A stretch of 64,000 nucleotides of DNA from Cryptomeria japonica (taxonomy: Eukaryota > Streptophyta > Pinopsida > Cupressales > Cupressaceae), in assembly GCF_030272615.1 (NCBI RefSeq), contig NC_081408.1, forward strand, positions 311,379,118-311,443,117. The letters are read 5' to 3'. Shown in pieces: positions 22,861-34,395 of the stretch. The translations under genes were made by a program, and so were the position numbers. The first letter of the stretch is position 1, and each line of letters begins with the position of its first letter. The notes beneath the pieces were generated by a model that saw nothing but the letters and a program-made list of their open reading frames with translations, did no database searches and was not told the origin of the DNA.

Positions 22861-24140
22861 TTGTTTTATGGGAATATTGACTTCTGCAGCTATTGCTATA
22901 GTTTCATTTTCATCCTTGTACAACCAACCAAGAATGTCTTTGTCTTCATTTTCTTCTTCAAGAGTTCTAGCTCTAACAAATGTTCCTTTAAACATATCTT
23001 TTGATCTTTCTGATGTCTTTAATTTTTTATCTATAGGCTTTCCATATGACTTAGGGGAAAGTGGAAAATTATGCAAAGAATATTTTCCCATTCCTTCATC
23101 ATTTAATTTGAGCTTTTTCTCAATGGTTTCCCATAACTTTTCTTGAATTTCTTTTATAGGATATATTGATTCTCTGTTATGTGGAACTCTTATATCTTGT
23201 GTTGGCTTCAAATTATTGCAATATTAACTAGAATCTGCAATTATAGTGATCTCTTGTCCTTCATGAGGAAATTTTACACATTGATGATATGTAGAAGGAA
23301 CTGCTTGCATATTGTGAATCCATGGTCTTCCTAGAAGAATATTGTAAGAGAGTTCAAATCTAAAACCTAACACAATGTATTCCTTTCCACATGTCCTATT
23401 TTGATTGGTAACACAATATTTCCTTTAGAATAACGTTGTGCTTCATCATAAGCTTTAATGGTTATTTTCTTCTTCGGATCCACTGCATTTCTGAATATCC
23501 CAAAGCTTTTATCAAACTTAATGCATAAATGTCTAAGCTTGTTCCACCATCTATGAGTATGCATTTGACACGAGTTTTACTAATGGTGACTTCAACATGT
23601 AAGGGAGCATTGTGAGGATATTGTAAGGATGTGTCATCATTTCTAGAAAATGATAAGCAATGAGGAGCTATAAGGTGTCCTACCATGTTTTGGAACTGAT
23701 CTATATCCAATTCTTTTGAAACTATTGTTTCCACTAAAGCTTTGTGCAAAATTTCCTTATGCATAGGTGAAACTTTAAGAAGTTATAGAATTGATATTTG
23801 AGTGGGTATTCTTTGTAATTGATCTACTAAATTGTATTGTTGTGAAGTGGATGTTGGGTCTTTTGTTATACCTGGAAAGGTAACCTTTGCTTTGCTTCTT
23901 GTAATAACATTGATTGACTCTGAAGATGGATTAGCTTTAACAATGATAACATTTACCATATCATCATATGTATAAGTGTAGTTCACTTTGGATTTTCCTT
24001 TGTCATCTTTTAATTGTGATGGTTCACCTTTGTCATAATTTGGAAGTAGAGTTTTGAAAGCTAGGTGTGAATCATTTGTCTTGTGGCTATCCACTGTGAT
24101 AGTTCCATTATCGATTAGTTCTTGGATAAGGTGTTTCAAT
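22861..24140 (-). pseudogene. pro: Aspartic protease region of element B
   Basis: The core motif is VEVTISKTRVKCILIDGGTS, followed by LDIYALSLIKALG at about 23490-23590. DGG in place of DTG/DSG is characteristic of Tat/Athila-type proteases. Then, in a shifted frame, come [30 protein letters not shown] and [10 protein letters not shown], the conserved C-terminal protease blocks. The stretch 23783-24139 upstream links gag to protease. A frameshift lies near 23480-23560. Confidence 0.75.
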
Positions 24141-24493
24141 CTTTAAAAATGATTTTTTTGGTGTCCTTTATTCCGATGGCAATTGCAAAAATGATTTTTC
24201 ATTCCACCAATTTGTCTTGACTGGTGGTTCATAACTTCTTTCTTTAGGTAAAAGAATCAATTTGTTAGCAAGCAAAGTTTTTAAAGCTAATTCCAATGGT
24301 TCTCCAATGTTCGTGAATTTTCTCCAAGGATTGGAGAAGAAGGACTTGGTCTTATTGTTTTCTTGATTGTTATTGCTTGGGATTTGACTTGATAGACTAA
24401 AAATTGGTTGTTGTTGTTTCATGGCACTATTATCGTCATTTCCTCCATTGTTGGCATTCCTATTCAGTGACCAGAACTTGGGTTTGTCATTGT

Positions 24494-24529
<36 letters not shown>

Positions 24530-25605
24530 AGGAATTATTGTAAATTTTTATCTCTCCTTTCTTTACCATCGCGTTCTCTATTTTCAGACCATTCTCAATC
24601 ATCTTGGCAAAGGAGGGAGGACATTACATTCTTAGTCGATAACTCATTTCATTGATAAGATTATCAATGAATATGTCCATTTTTTCCTGATCAGGCACAT
24701 CTCTTGGATACCTATTAAACATGTGTTTCCATCATTGTAAGAAGATCATAAAAGTTTCACCAATCTTTTGTTTAACATTGCCTAAATCCAGCATAGATAT
24801 CTCATTCCTTATATTGTAGGAGTATTGTGAAATAAATCTATTCACAAGTTCTTTAAAAGATTTGAATCCAAATGGTAATATTGATAACCACTCCATTGAT
24901 TGTCCATTTAAAATCCTAGGAAAAAGACACATAAGGTAATTTTCATCATGGGCAAATTCCATGCTCATAGTACAAAACTCCCTAAAGTGATCCTGAGGAT
25001 CGGATTTTCCATCGTATTTGTCATATTTACGGATCTCGTAATGTTGTGGAAATGGTACCATATTCAAATTTTTATTGAAAGGATATGGGCATATATCTTC
25101 TAATGAATAATTCTTGGAGCTTGTTCCATTTTGCATATCTTGCATCTGTTGTTGTAGAGTTTGCATTTGTTGGGTAAGGTTTAACAACAAATTATCCATA
25201 TAATTTCTCTTTATTTCTTCATAAGTTTTTTTATCACTACGCTCTTTTCTTGTATCATCACGTTCTTTTCTCATCTCTTCATGACCTTCTTTGTTTAGAT
25301 CTTCATTATTTGGATCATCTATGTTTTGGGTGTTACTTGCCTCCGCATCTTGTTTCAAGCTTTCTATGCTAAAGTCTTGTGGTAATTTAGCTCCAGATTT
25401 TGCCAACATCAAGAGATATTTCTCTTTTTGTTTTGCCAACAATTTTTCCATTATCCTATCAAATTTGAAATCTTGCTCAAGGTCTCTAATGGTGCTATTG
25501 ATTGCTTCCTCGTCAACAACGATATATCCAAAAGTTTGGAATATAGGATTACCTTCTTCCTCCAATTTTTTTTGTTGTTTTCTAAGTTGTTCGTATTGGG
25601 CTCTA
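24110..25605 (-). pseudogene. gag: Gag of Tat element B
   Basis: It starts near 25605 (EQLRKQQKKLEEEGNP). Residues 1-150 are charged and coiled-coil-like. The retrotransposon Gag capsid domain follows: KYDKYDGKSDPQDHFREFCT, MEFAHDENYLMCLFPRIL, MEWLSILPFGFKSFKELVNR, FISQYSYNIRNE. Stops sit at 24732 and about 24650. A poly-Asn run is encoded by GTT repeats at 24487-24530. A final Cys/His stretch (CNCHRNKGHQKNH) at about 24145-24180 is a degenerate zinc knuckle in a different frame. Confidence 0.8.
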
Positions 25606-27459
25606 GTCTAAACTAGCATGTGATTATTTCACTTTTTTTTTTGAAATTTCCAAAGGACAAAGTCAATAGGTGATTATTGGTTTAGGAAGATATGCTTTGT
25701 TAATTTTACCACTATTGTTTGTTCACTATGATAAAGCATCTCTTTGTTGAAAAGAACATCCTTGCAAAATTTCTCCATCAAACTCTGTACTGCAGCCACG
25801 TAAGTAGTGACAAAAACGGTGTAGGAATGTCCTATATTTTAATAAGATCTTGCAATTGATATACAAGAATATTATTATTTTCTGAGTAGCTTTATAACTG
25901 GGTTTTCTTTCCTTAAGGTGATACTTAAAATTCCTATAAGCATCTGACAGTTTACAAGTTTGTTTGATTCCAATGTTGGTGCAATTCTGATTTTGATATA
26001 ACCTAGGTTCAAAATAGGAAATATATATCCAAGATTATGAACATAGGATAAATTGATCAAGCTTTGTGATAAAGGATTTGATTATCCTAATGAGAGATTT
26101 GACAATGATGTTGATCTTTTGCACTTAAGATGTTTGAATCGATAGCTTGTTGAATGTTTATGCTTATAGAAACCTTTCGGGAATAGCCTATTGGATTAGT
26201 GACCCAGTTGTTGAACTAGTTTGAAAATGTGTGATGGTTTAGAGATAAATATACTCAAGAAGTATTTTGATACTAATGTTTTGACACTTTAGTTTAATCT
26301 GGTGTTCAAATGTTGGAAAGCCTTTGTATTACCCTTTTGATCAATTTTTCTGGCAATTGGTTAGATTTTTGCTCACTCGTAGATAATGATTTTCTTCAAT
26401 TTTTGACCATTTAGAACATGTAACAGACATAGAGGACATGATATTTAATAAACAAAATGCACTAGCAAGTAAAAATCTTATGGCAAGCTGAGGCAATAAT
26501 TTTTGAATCTCACATGGGGTTTCCCCCAAGGCTACGCTATTCAAAGTGGATATTTAGATGCTTGACCCCACTGGCTCCACCCTTAGCACTCACTTCTCTG
26601 GGGCAACCAAGCACCAGTTTCCATGAAAACTCCCCATGGCAAACTTTATATCTCTACTAAGAACCGTATGTGTGTGAGCCGCTTCAGAGGTTCGACCTCT
26701 TGTGCCAACAACTAGAAGGATTTTGGCAACTAGTACAAGTGGTTTTTAGTAAAGGCTTTTGGTAATGTGGCCATACATGTGACACTTTCAACTCTATAAA
26801 TATAGAAGGTTCCCAGCCTATAGAGGTTACACTCCATAGGGTTTATGGGGAAACATAGTGTCGGTATGAACTTATCAGCACATGTTGTTTGGGACTTTTG
26901 TCACAAACACAATTTATTTAGAGTGGATTGAAAGGACTCGGTATTAGCTCATTTCTCATTATCCTCTCATTGGCCCCCTCAAGGCAGCTTGATAAGGTAG
27001 GCCCTCTAAAGGATAAAATTGCTTGAAAGTAAAGAAAGCATAAAAGAGTGGGTTTGGCTTTTTGATCACCCAATTAAGGAGAGAGCATATACCTACCACT
27101 TTTGAGACATGGAATATAAGTGTTCTTTTTAACTTTCCATAGCAATGTGATATATCCTCTATTTGGAGATGTTGCTCCAACAAGCATGGTGTTTATTATA
27201 GCCATTTTAAAAGTCTATGTGCAACTATTTTAGAGAAGTTACTCAAAATGCAAGTTGCAGGCTATCAATTTATCCCCCTAGTTAAACTAAATGAGCAAAA
27301 CATGATATATTACTTTCCAAAATAGAGCTTTTAATTAACTAGCTGAGGAAATGCATAAAATTTACCTTAAACACAATCTTGCACATGCATGTCAGTAGTT
27401 TGAAAAATTTAAGTTCTTCGACATTTGGACCTCCAAGAAAATAACGTCAGTTGCAACAA
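25606..27459. other. 5' leader of element B
   Basis: About 1.9 kb between the gag start and the minisatellite. No coding domain is visible. It contains a GC-richer patch with 'cttgaccccactggctccaccc' at about 26560-26720. Long leaders are usual in Tat-type elements. Confidence 0.5.
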
Positions 27460-27735
27460 AAGTGCTATTCTAACAAATGGGCTATTTTTCACCTCAAAAG
27501 TGCTAATCTTCAAGGCAAAAGCGTTAACCTGCACTACAAAAGTGTGACTTCTGTAATAAATGTGCTAACCTAGAGGACAAAAGTGCTAACCTGTGATGCA
27601 AATGCATAGATTTTCAGACAAAAGAACTAACCTACATGACATTTGCGGTAACCTGTGATGCAAATGCACTAACCTGTGATGTAAATGTGCTAACCTATTG
27701 AATAAAAGTGGTAACCTATTAAACAAAAGCGTTGT
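27460..27735. repeat. Degenerate ~20-bp minisatellite in the leader of B
   Basis: At least ten imperfect units built on 'gtgctaacctgtgatgcaaa' (variants: aaaagtgctaacct…, aaatgcactaacctgtgatg, aaatgtgctaacctattg). It lies about 110-380 bases inside the 5' LTR of B. Confidence 0.7.
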
Positions 27736-27821
27736 CAGAATTCACACATGCATGAATCTGCATTATAAATGCATTAATTTTACTTTTGCGAGATTTTTAA
27801 AGGTATATGCAAGGTCCATGA

Positions 27822-27839
27822 GCCCCACAGTGGGTGCCA
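27822..27839 (-). other. Primer-binding site of element B
   Basis: The minus strand reads TGGCACCCACTGTGGGGC three bases after the LTR. This is the non-methionine PBS form seen in Tat-type elements and differs from all other elements in the window. Confidence 0.75.
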
Positions 27840-27842
27840 AAA

Positions 27843-28979
27843 TATGCCAACTTGAATTTCATCCTTGGAATACTACCTACAACATGTTAGTTTCACAAAA
27901 TACCAATGGAAATGCTATAGAAATCCAAACTCAACCAATGAAACTACATGAAATACATATGAAATAAAAATACTAATATTACCTTCATGGTTTATGTCTC
28001 ATTGTGTCCTAACTCCACTGTTCCTGGTTGCAGATGGTGTGCTCTCAGACAAGCATTGATAGCTTCCAAGATGACATATGAAGAATGGACTGATAACTGA
28101 TAGTTGACAAATGCTATGATATGCAATGCTAAATGATTATGCTAAAATTATTATGCTAAATTATTATGTTATTTGCTTCAAGATTAAAATCACAGATGCA
28201 TAATTTTTACAAATGATTGGCTTGAAAATTCACTTGAAGTCTAAATCTCTCTCAACTAAAACTCTTGATTTTATACACCTTGAGAGGACAAGATGATGGG
28301 GCCCAGATCAATGGTCATGATCAGATCTACAGATTTGGATGGCTATGAGAAAAGGTGAAGGTTGAAAGAAAGGGGGAAGGAGAAGACAAGTGTCACTCAT
28401 TTCACCTTGATTGTGTTGCTGACTAAGGTAATCTAGGGATGGTTGGAGAAAATTTAGGCATGAGAGAACAAGTGGACTCAAGTCCTTCTTAAGATGTAGG
28501 GATGTTGGAAAGAATATAGAAGGAAGTTATGAAATATGTGTACGCACACAATACTTCATTAAATTTGGAGGTTGAAGATAAATGATGAATTAATATTTAA
28601 AAAATATTAATTTCCTTAGCCACATGTTTGATGAGTTGGCAAAGGAAAGATGAAATGGAGATGGAAGGTGAGTTGGAAAAGGGGGATTAAATAATTTAAG
28701 AAATTATTTAATTTGAGACTATAAGATAGGAGAATAACCATTAAATATTAGATATTTAATTGATTGAAGGAGATAATTAAATATGAGATATTTAATTAGT
28801 TAGAGGAAAGGGATAGATGAATTAATTAATAAAATATTTCAATTAAATTAATTAATAGAAAGACACAAAATGAATTGAATAAATTAATCTTTTCAAATTA
28901 AATATTTAATAGAAGAATAAACATTAAATAAATATAAAATATTTATTTAATTGCTCATAGCCATTTTTATGTGTATACA
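27843..28979 (-). repeat. 5' LTR of element B
   Basis: 1,137 bp, collinear with 14529-15668. Differences are mostly transitions and small indels. It ends GTGTATACA, followed by the TSD ACAAC at 28980-28984. Confidence 0.88.
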
Positions 28980-28984
28980 ACAAC

Positions 28985-29880
28985 AATAGAAAGAAAAAAT
29001 CTAATATATTACATTTTTGCAATAGGAGAAAATATCTCACCATAATCAACACCATCAACCTGAGAGTAGACTTTCACAACCTTCTCATTGCCTCCATCTG
29101 AACCAATATTTTTCTTGAACACCCATTTACAACCAAAAAGTTTTTAACCTTAAAGTAATGGAACAAGCTCCCATGTATCTTTAATTTTCAAATTTTCTAT
29201 TTCTTCTTCCATAGAAAATCTTCCAAGATTTTGCATCATTCTTACCTAATGCCTCTTCTATAGATCTAGGTTATTCCACATTAGTATTCAAAGAAAAAAC
29301 ATATCTCTAATCATCAGGTAAATACCTTTCAAGAGGTTTTCTATGTCTTGTATACATTCAAACAAGTTGAATCAGAGGTTCTTACTCCTTTTATGAAGAT
29401 TTAGAACTAGAGAATCTTTCCTCAACTTCTTGCCTATCTAGAGGTCTTGATTCAACTCTTTCAGGCATAGAAGGGAATTGAATCAAATATTCCCATTTAG
29501 TTTGTTTTGGATATAATGTAACCAAAGGAGACTTAACTTCTGTATAAATAATACTTCTATTATGTATTACTTTTTGTGAAATAGTGTTCCAAAGCTTTTA
29601 TCCTTTCACAACATAATTATATTCGATAAAGATATATTTCACAGCCTTGTTCTCCAACTTTGTTGACTTCTCCTTTGGCACATGTGCATATGCCTCATAG
29701 CCAAAAAAAATAAGATGTCAAAATGAAGGCTTATGACCCAACCATACCTCCATAGGTATTTTATCAATAAGGGTTTTTGTAGGAGATCTGTGTTAACCAG
29801 GTAACAAGTAGTGGCAACAACTTCAGCCCAAAATTTTTGTTTTAGACTAGCACCACTCAACATTCTCCTAGCCTTCTCCA
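28985..29880 (-). pseudogene. pol: Ty1/copia E, integrase end and RT start
   Basis: Minus strand from 29881: MEKARRMLSGASLKQKFWAE, ATTCYLVN (integrase C-terminal part), AYAHVPKEKSTKLENKA in another frame, EEPRSIEEALGKNDAKSWK-like sequence, then VDGVDYGEIFSPIAKM (RT entry). At least three frameshifts and several stops are present. It is cut at 29880/29881 by the 5' LTR of copia F; the rest of E lies beyond the window. Confidence 0.75.
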
Positions 29881-31122
29881 TGTTGGACTTTTTGGATATG
29901 GATTTTCATTGTCACTACTAGGATATATTGTTTTCATTCATGTCAACATATTCCTATAGTTCATTTCGGTGAGTTTGGGAAGATCTTCTGGTCTGGTTTT
30001 GTAGTTTGGTTATGTTGATCACTTCTTTGCAAAATCCGGTATATTTCAGTGTGATCAGATCTTGTGTTGAGGCTTTGGGATATTGTTTGGGATGATCTTG
30101 TGTATCTTCATTTTAGATGGTTCATGATTTAGTGTCCCACAAGTTATCTTTCTTTGTGACAATTGCTGATTAGATGTGTTCTTGAGCTTTTTGATGTTGA
30201 TCGATGAAGATTTTATAAGTGATGTTGGTGTAGTTGTTGGTGATTATTCTAACATGCTTACAGGTGTTTCCTAGTTGTGTCTTATTTGTTTTGGTGATCC
30301 ACATTGATTGGTGTGCAAGTTTTTGGTCGTTTTCATTAACCGGTATTGATTTTCATGTTATGCGGTATTTTTGGTAATGTAGCCTATTGTGGTTGATCTT
30401 GGCATGATTTCCAGTGGATGTGATCAATTGGGAATTTTAATTAGGTCCATACTATGTAATTTAAATCATTATATTGGTCCAGTGATCGATCTTTGTATCG
30501 TGTAATGTAATTTTGTGAGTTGAGGGTTGAGGGTTTAGCCGACCTTGTTATCAAGGTTGATGAATTGTATATATAGGTGATTTATGCACTTAGTTTTGGT
30601 GTTGGTATAGTGTCTGCATTATAAGAGAGAGGTGAATGTGTGAACAAGAGATTTATCATTTAGTGAAGTGTTGAGGTGAGATTGGTGTTGTAGAGCAGAC
30701 AACTATTCTTAACTGGAACTGACATCAAGAATTCGTAGATGATATCATTGCAGTTTATTTCTTTCAGATTGTACTCCAAATCATATTGTAAGTTAGTGAG
30801 ACTTCCTTGAGGTTTGTAGCCTTCCAAGCAGATATTTTGACTAGTGAACTCTAGGTAGTGTGCCTAAATGCATGTGCATTCCCCATTGTAATATTTTCAC
30901 ATACTACTACAGAGTATTATCTTACTATGGGTAGGTTCCAACCATTGTTTGTCCCTTAACCGGGTTTTCCACATCAAAAATCTTGGTCTTGTATGTTGTA
31001 TTATTAATTTTCTTATATGTTTATTACCACAGTTTATTAGTTTGTCTTGAAGTTTAGATTTGAGATCCGATGAAGACTAATTCACCCCCCCTCTTAAACT
31101 TCCTTCTCAATTGCTGCTAACA
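29881..31122 (+). repeat. 5' LTR of copia F
   Basis: Starts TGTTGGACTTTTTGGATATG and ends CTGCTAACA, immediately before the PBS. About 1,242 bp. It contains a TATA box (TATATATAG, about 30568-30576) after 'caaggttgatgaattg', and a U5 box 'ctaattcaccccccctctta' at 31077-31096. Confidence 0.8.
30568..30576 (+). promoter_or_regulatory. Candidate TATA box of the F LTR
   Basis: TATATATAG in a context conserved with the LTR fragment at 4336-5260 (TATAAATA at 4740-4747), 550 bases before the LTR end. Confidence 0.4.
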
Positions 31123-31137
31123 ATTGGTATGAGAGCT
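31123..31137 (+). other. Primer-binding site of copia F
   Basis: ATTGGTATGAGAGCT directly after the LTR. It is the Met-tRNA-type PBS with one C-to-G difference from TGGTATCAGAGC. Confidence 0.8.
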
Positions 31138-31177
31138 AGATCCTCCGGTAGAAGCTTAATCACTTGAGGAGATCCAG

Positions 31178-33275
31178 GATGACAGCTTTGTGTATGTGAA
31201 AAGTCGACATGTATCTGTATCTATATCTGAATATACAACACTTCAATTAAGTCATTAGATGCATGGTTAGTAAATCAATAATCGATAATGAATAATAAAC
31301 CATTACAAAGCGACCTATTTCCTTCTAGTAGATGTGAGTTTAGTCTTGCTCTCAGATTTCATATGCAATATCAGTGACTAGAGAACATCTAAATGAAGGA
31401 TTTAATCTATATGAGCATGAATTTGAGCTAAATGAATGCAAGATTAATCTAGATATGCATGATTAATCTAACATGATTTAAGCAATATTAAGCTAGATGG
31501 TTTGACTAAGGATGCAATAACTAATATGTAATATCTTAATGCAAAATCTCAATGAACCTAGAGCAAAAACAAAATAATAACAATATATTCTCAAGGATCC
31601 TTGAATGAGAGATGAGAGCTTGAATTTATAGAAAATTTAGAAAGAAACCAACGGCTGAGATCAAATGATGATGAGCGGTCAAGATTTTCCAAGAGGAAGC
31701 ACAATCTAGGTGAATTGATGTGATTGGCTATGTTTCTCATTTTTAAAGGAAATTGAACTTAAATTAAGATAAAATCAAAAAATTGATTTATTCTCTATTT
31801 CATTCAATTTTGATATTTAAATGTTTTAATTGCTTTCTTTGAGATTTTTCTTCAATTTTTAAATTGATTTTCAAGATTATCTCCAATTGATTTCTTTTCT
31901 CAAATTTTAATTATTTTTTGTCAATTAATTCATTTTTTGATGTTTTAATGACAAATTGATTTATTTAATTAAACATGCTAGGATATTTAATTAAATAAAT
32001 AGGACAATTGATTAAAATGTTTTACTTGGAATGATCAATTAATTAAATAAATATTTAATTAATATTGGTTGATTAATTTGCCATGTGATATTGGTGATTT
32101 AAAAAATTAATTGTGTGCTCAAGATTAATTTAATTGCCTTTGTTAGGACCTTGGCGATGAAATCGAGATTATGGGGCCTATGGTTTAGATGACCATTTTT
32201 AGGGTATTACAAGCTCAAGGTATTATTTTCAATAAGGACATTCTAAGGTTTGATGGAAATAACTATACTGTATGGAAGAGCTGGATGGAGGTGCACTTGA
32301 AATGTCTTGGAGAAGATTACTAGAAGATTACAAAGAATGTCTATGTTGTTCCTTATAATGGACCATCCACTCCTAATGAGGTCAAGGAAGTAGAATATAA
32401 GATCAGAGTGAAGGAAGCATTGCTTAGTGCCCTGACTCATTCTAAAATGACAAATTTTATGGGACTTTAAACCGCACATGAGATCTGGGAGAAGATTGAG
32501 ATCTTGTATTAAGGTGACAATCAAATGAAAGTTGCTAAGTTGCAGAATTTGAAAGGAAAGTATGAGGCATTGAAGATGGGAGATGATGAGAACATACATT
32601 CATACATGGATAAGGTGAATGCACTTGTCCTTGGTATCACATGTGCCGGTGGAAAGATTGAAGAATATGAGATTGTTGCTAAGGTGCTGAGATCTTTGCC
32701 TCCTTATAAACATAATGTTGTTGCTATTGATGAGATCCAGAGTATGACTATAGTAACAAGAGATATGTTGGCTAGAAAACTTGTTGCATTTGGAGAATCA
32801 CATGGAAAGTCTGAGACTACATTTAGAGCATTAGAATATGTATTTAGTAAGTACAAATTTAATCTTGATGAGTGCAAAATATCCAGATATGAAAGAGAAA
32901 GAAGAGAAATAGTAGAGCAAGAAAGAGAGCTTAATGAGCTTGAAGTATCGATTGCCTAGAGATTGCCTAAAGGTGCCGATAAGTATGATGGAAAGTTGCA
33001 CTTGAAATGTTTTTCTTGTAATAAGATATGACATTTTTCTTCTATATGTCTGGAGAGAATGGCTAAGTTTGACAGATATGATAAGTTTGATAAGAATGAT
33101 AGGAATGATAGATATGAGAAGCATGACAAGTATGATAAGCCTTACAAGTCTAACCAGAAGTTTAGGAACTAGAAGAACTGTTATTGTGTTGCAGATAAAG
33201 GTGTTATAGATGATGAGTCAGAAGGAGATGAAGTTGTGTTTATTTCCATTAAAGAAGATAGACCTATACCTATTG
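31178..33275 (+). pseudogene. gag: Gag of copia F
   Basis: The start ATG (about 31179) is followed after three codons by a 1-kb solo LTR. The frame resumes at 32212. Copia Gag features: ILRFDGNNYTVWKSWMEVHL, AHEIWEKIEILYQ-like segment, LKGKYEALKMGDDENIHSYM, GGKIEEYEIVAKVLRSLPPY, TRDMLARKLVAFGE. A knuckle follows (CFSCNKI, stop, HFSSIC). A Lys/Asp/Tyr-rich repeat (DRYDKFDKNDRNDRYEKHDK) lies at about 33070-33140. Stops also fall in the capsid part. The gene is cut at 33275 by chromovirus J. Confidence 0.8.
31189..32211. repeat. Solo LTR (1,023 bp) inside copia F gag
   Basis: It begins TGTGTATGTG, ends GGGTATTACA, and is flanked by AGCTT (31184-31188) and AGCTC (32212-32216), a 5-bp TSD with one mismatch. 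Removing it rejoins the Gag frame immediately after the start codon. No PBS or PPT is adjacent, so it is a recombined solo LTR. The …GGGTATTACA end resembles Ty3 LTRs. Its family is otherwise unknown and it has no partner in the window. Confidence 0.7.
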
Positions 33276-34051
33276 TGTCATGCCCAAAATTTAGGGCAAA
33301 AACAGAATGAGTTTTTTTTATAAAAAAAACAACTAGTTAATTAACAAAGTTCGCTATCACGTCATGTGTTAACATGTTGGCCATAACAAAAATCGAACTA
33401 ACTCTGATACTAACTAAGTATCGTATCTTAATTAAAATATATTTGCAGAAAAATAAATGTTTAATTTATTTTATTTGAATATACTCATTTAAATGGTAGA
33501 CGTATAAAATAAAATTGATCTCCAAAGATTCCATATTGTCTGAAAGACATTTTAAATCATTACTTAATTTAATGGATTATCGTGTCAAATAACTTCTAAA
33601 TGACATTGTCCAATGAGGATAATTAACTTTCAAAAAAATTCAAATTTAGTTCTCAAGGAATTAATTTTCCCTTCCTATTTATTCCAAGGCTTCACAATTA
33701 GTTAGTTCTAAAACTAATTAAATGGAATTAAACATTCCCCGCCTATCTAATATGAAACCCTAACTAATTTTAATTATAATATCCCACTACTAAATAATAA
33801 TTATCATGAAAACCTAATTTAAAATACACTATAAAAATTACTTCTTGGACTCCTTTTTATTTTAACAATAAACTTAATCTTATTTACTTTCCCTCTACCC
33901 TAGCTCTAACCGAGCTAGGGTTTCTTTTTTTTTTTTAAATTTATTATATATTTTTTTTTTGTTTAACCCCATTTCCACACAGGGCGGCCATGGTGGATTT
34001 AGCGAAACGCAGGAGGAGGCGAAAATGTGGAGGTCGGCACTGCCAAAGTCT

Positions 34052-34257
34052 CCACTGTGCAAGGCACAGTGGGCTCGGCCGCCGGCCACTGTGCATCGCA
34101 CAATGAGCACGGCCGCCGGCCACTGTGCAGTGCACAGTGAGCTTGACTCGCTGGCCATTATGCAATACACAGTGCACTCGGCCTGCCGGCCACTATGCCA
34201 TGCACAGTGCGCTCGACCACCGGCCACTGTGCATTGCATAGTGCGCTTGGCCCTGGC
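34052..34257. repeat. GC-rich palindromic tandem array, six ~34-bp units (J 3' LTR)
   Basis: Each unit contains CCACTGTGCnnnGCACAGTG or a close variant followed by a GC-rich spacer such as 'ggctcggccgccgg'. The two arms of each unit are inverted repeats and could form hairpins. The array stands out sharply from AT-rich surroundings. The same six-unit array is in the other J LTR and, with different sequence, in solo LTR H. Confidence 0.85.
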
Positions 34258-34309
34258 CGAAAACCCTCCGCTATCAAGTTTTTTTTTATTTAATTTTTTT
34301 TTTTTTAAA

Positions 34310-34314
34310 TATAA

Positions 34315-34391
<77 letters not shown>
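34310..34391. repeat. (TA)n microsatellite
   Basis: About 80 bp of alternating TA right after a T-rich stretch, adjacent to the palindrome array. In the partner LTR the corresponding region (43128-43268) is longer and interrupted by AAATA and TTTACA, so it has mutated since insertion. Confidence 0.9.

Positions 34392-34395
<4 letters not shown>

Larger units (their letters stand above)
14529..28979 (-). mobile_element. Ty3/gypsy Tat-type retrotransposon B (14.5 kb, TSD ACAAC)
   Basis: Paired ~1.14-kb LTRs and a 5-bp TSD, ACAAC, define the ends. On the minus strand the order is 5' LTR, PBS, 1.7-2.2 kb leader with a minisatellite, gag, protease, a G-patch-containing linker, RT, RNase H, a second (archaeal-type) RNase H, integrase, a 2.5-kb 3' region, PPT and 3' LTR. 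The extra RNase H before integrase and the DGG-type protease place it in the Tat/Ogre-like part of Ty3. Several frameshifts and stops show it is inactive. It sits inside the RT of copia E. Confidence 0.9.

Noticed and set aside
24487-24530. Poly-Asn protein as a separate gene
   Set aside because: It is a GTT microsatellite inside the Gag frame of element B.
34052-34257. Regularly spaced palindromes resembling a CRISPR array
   Set aside because: They lie inside plant LTRs, spacers are themselves similar, arms vary, and no cas genes exist.
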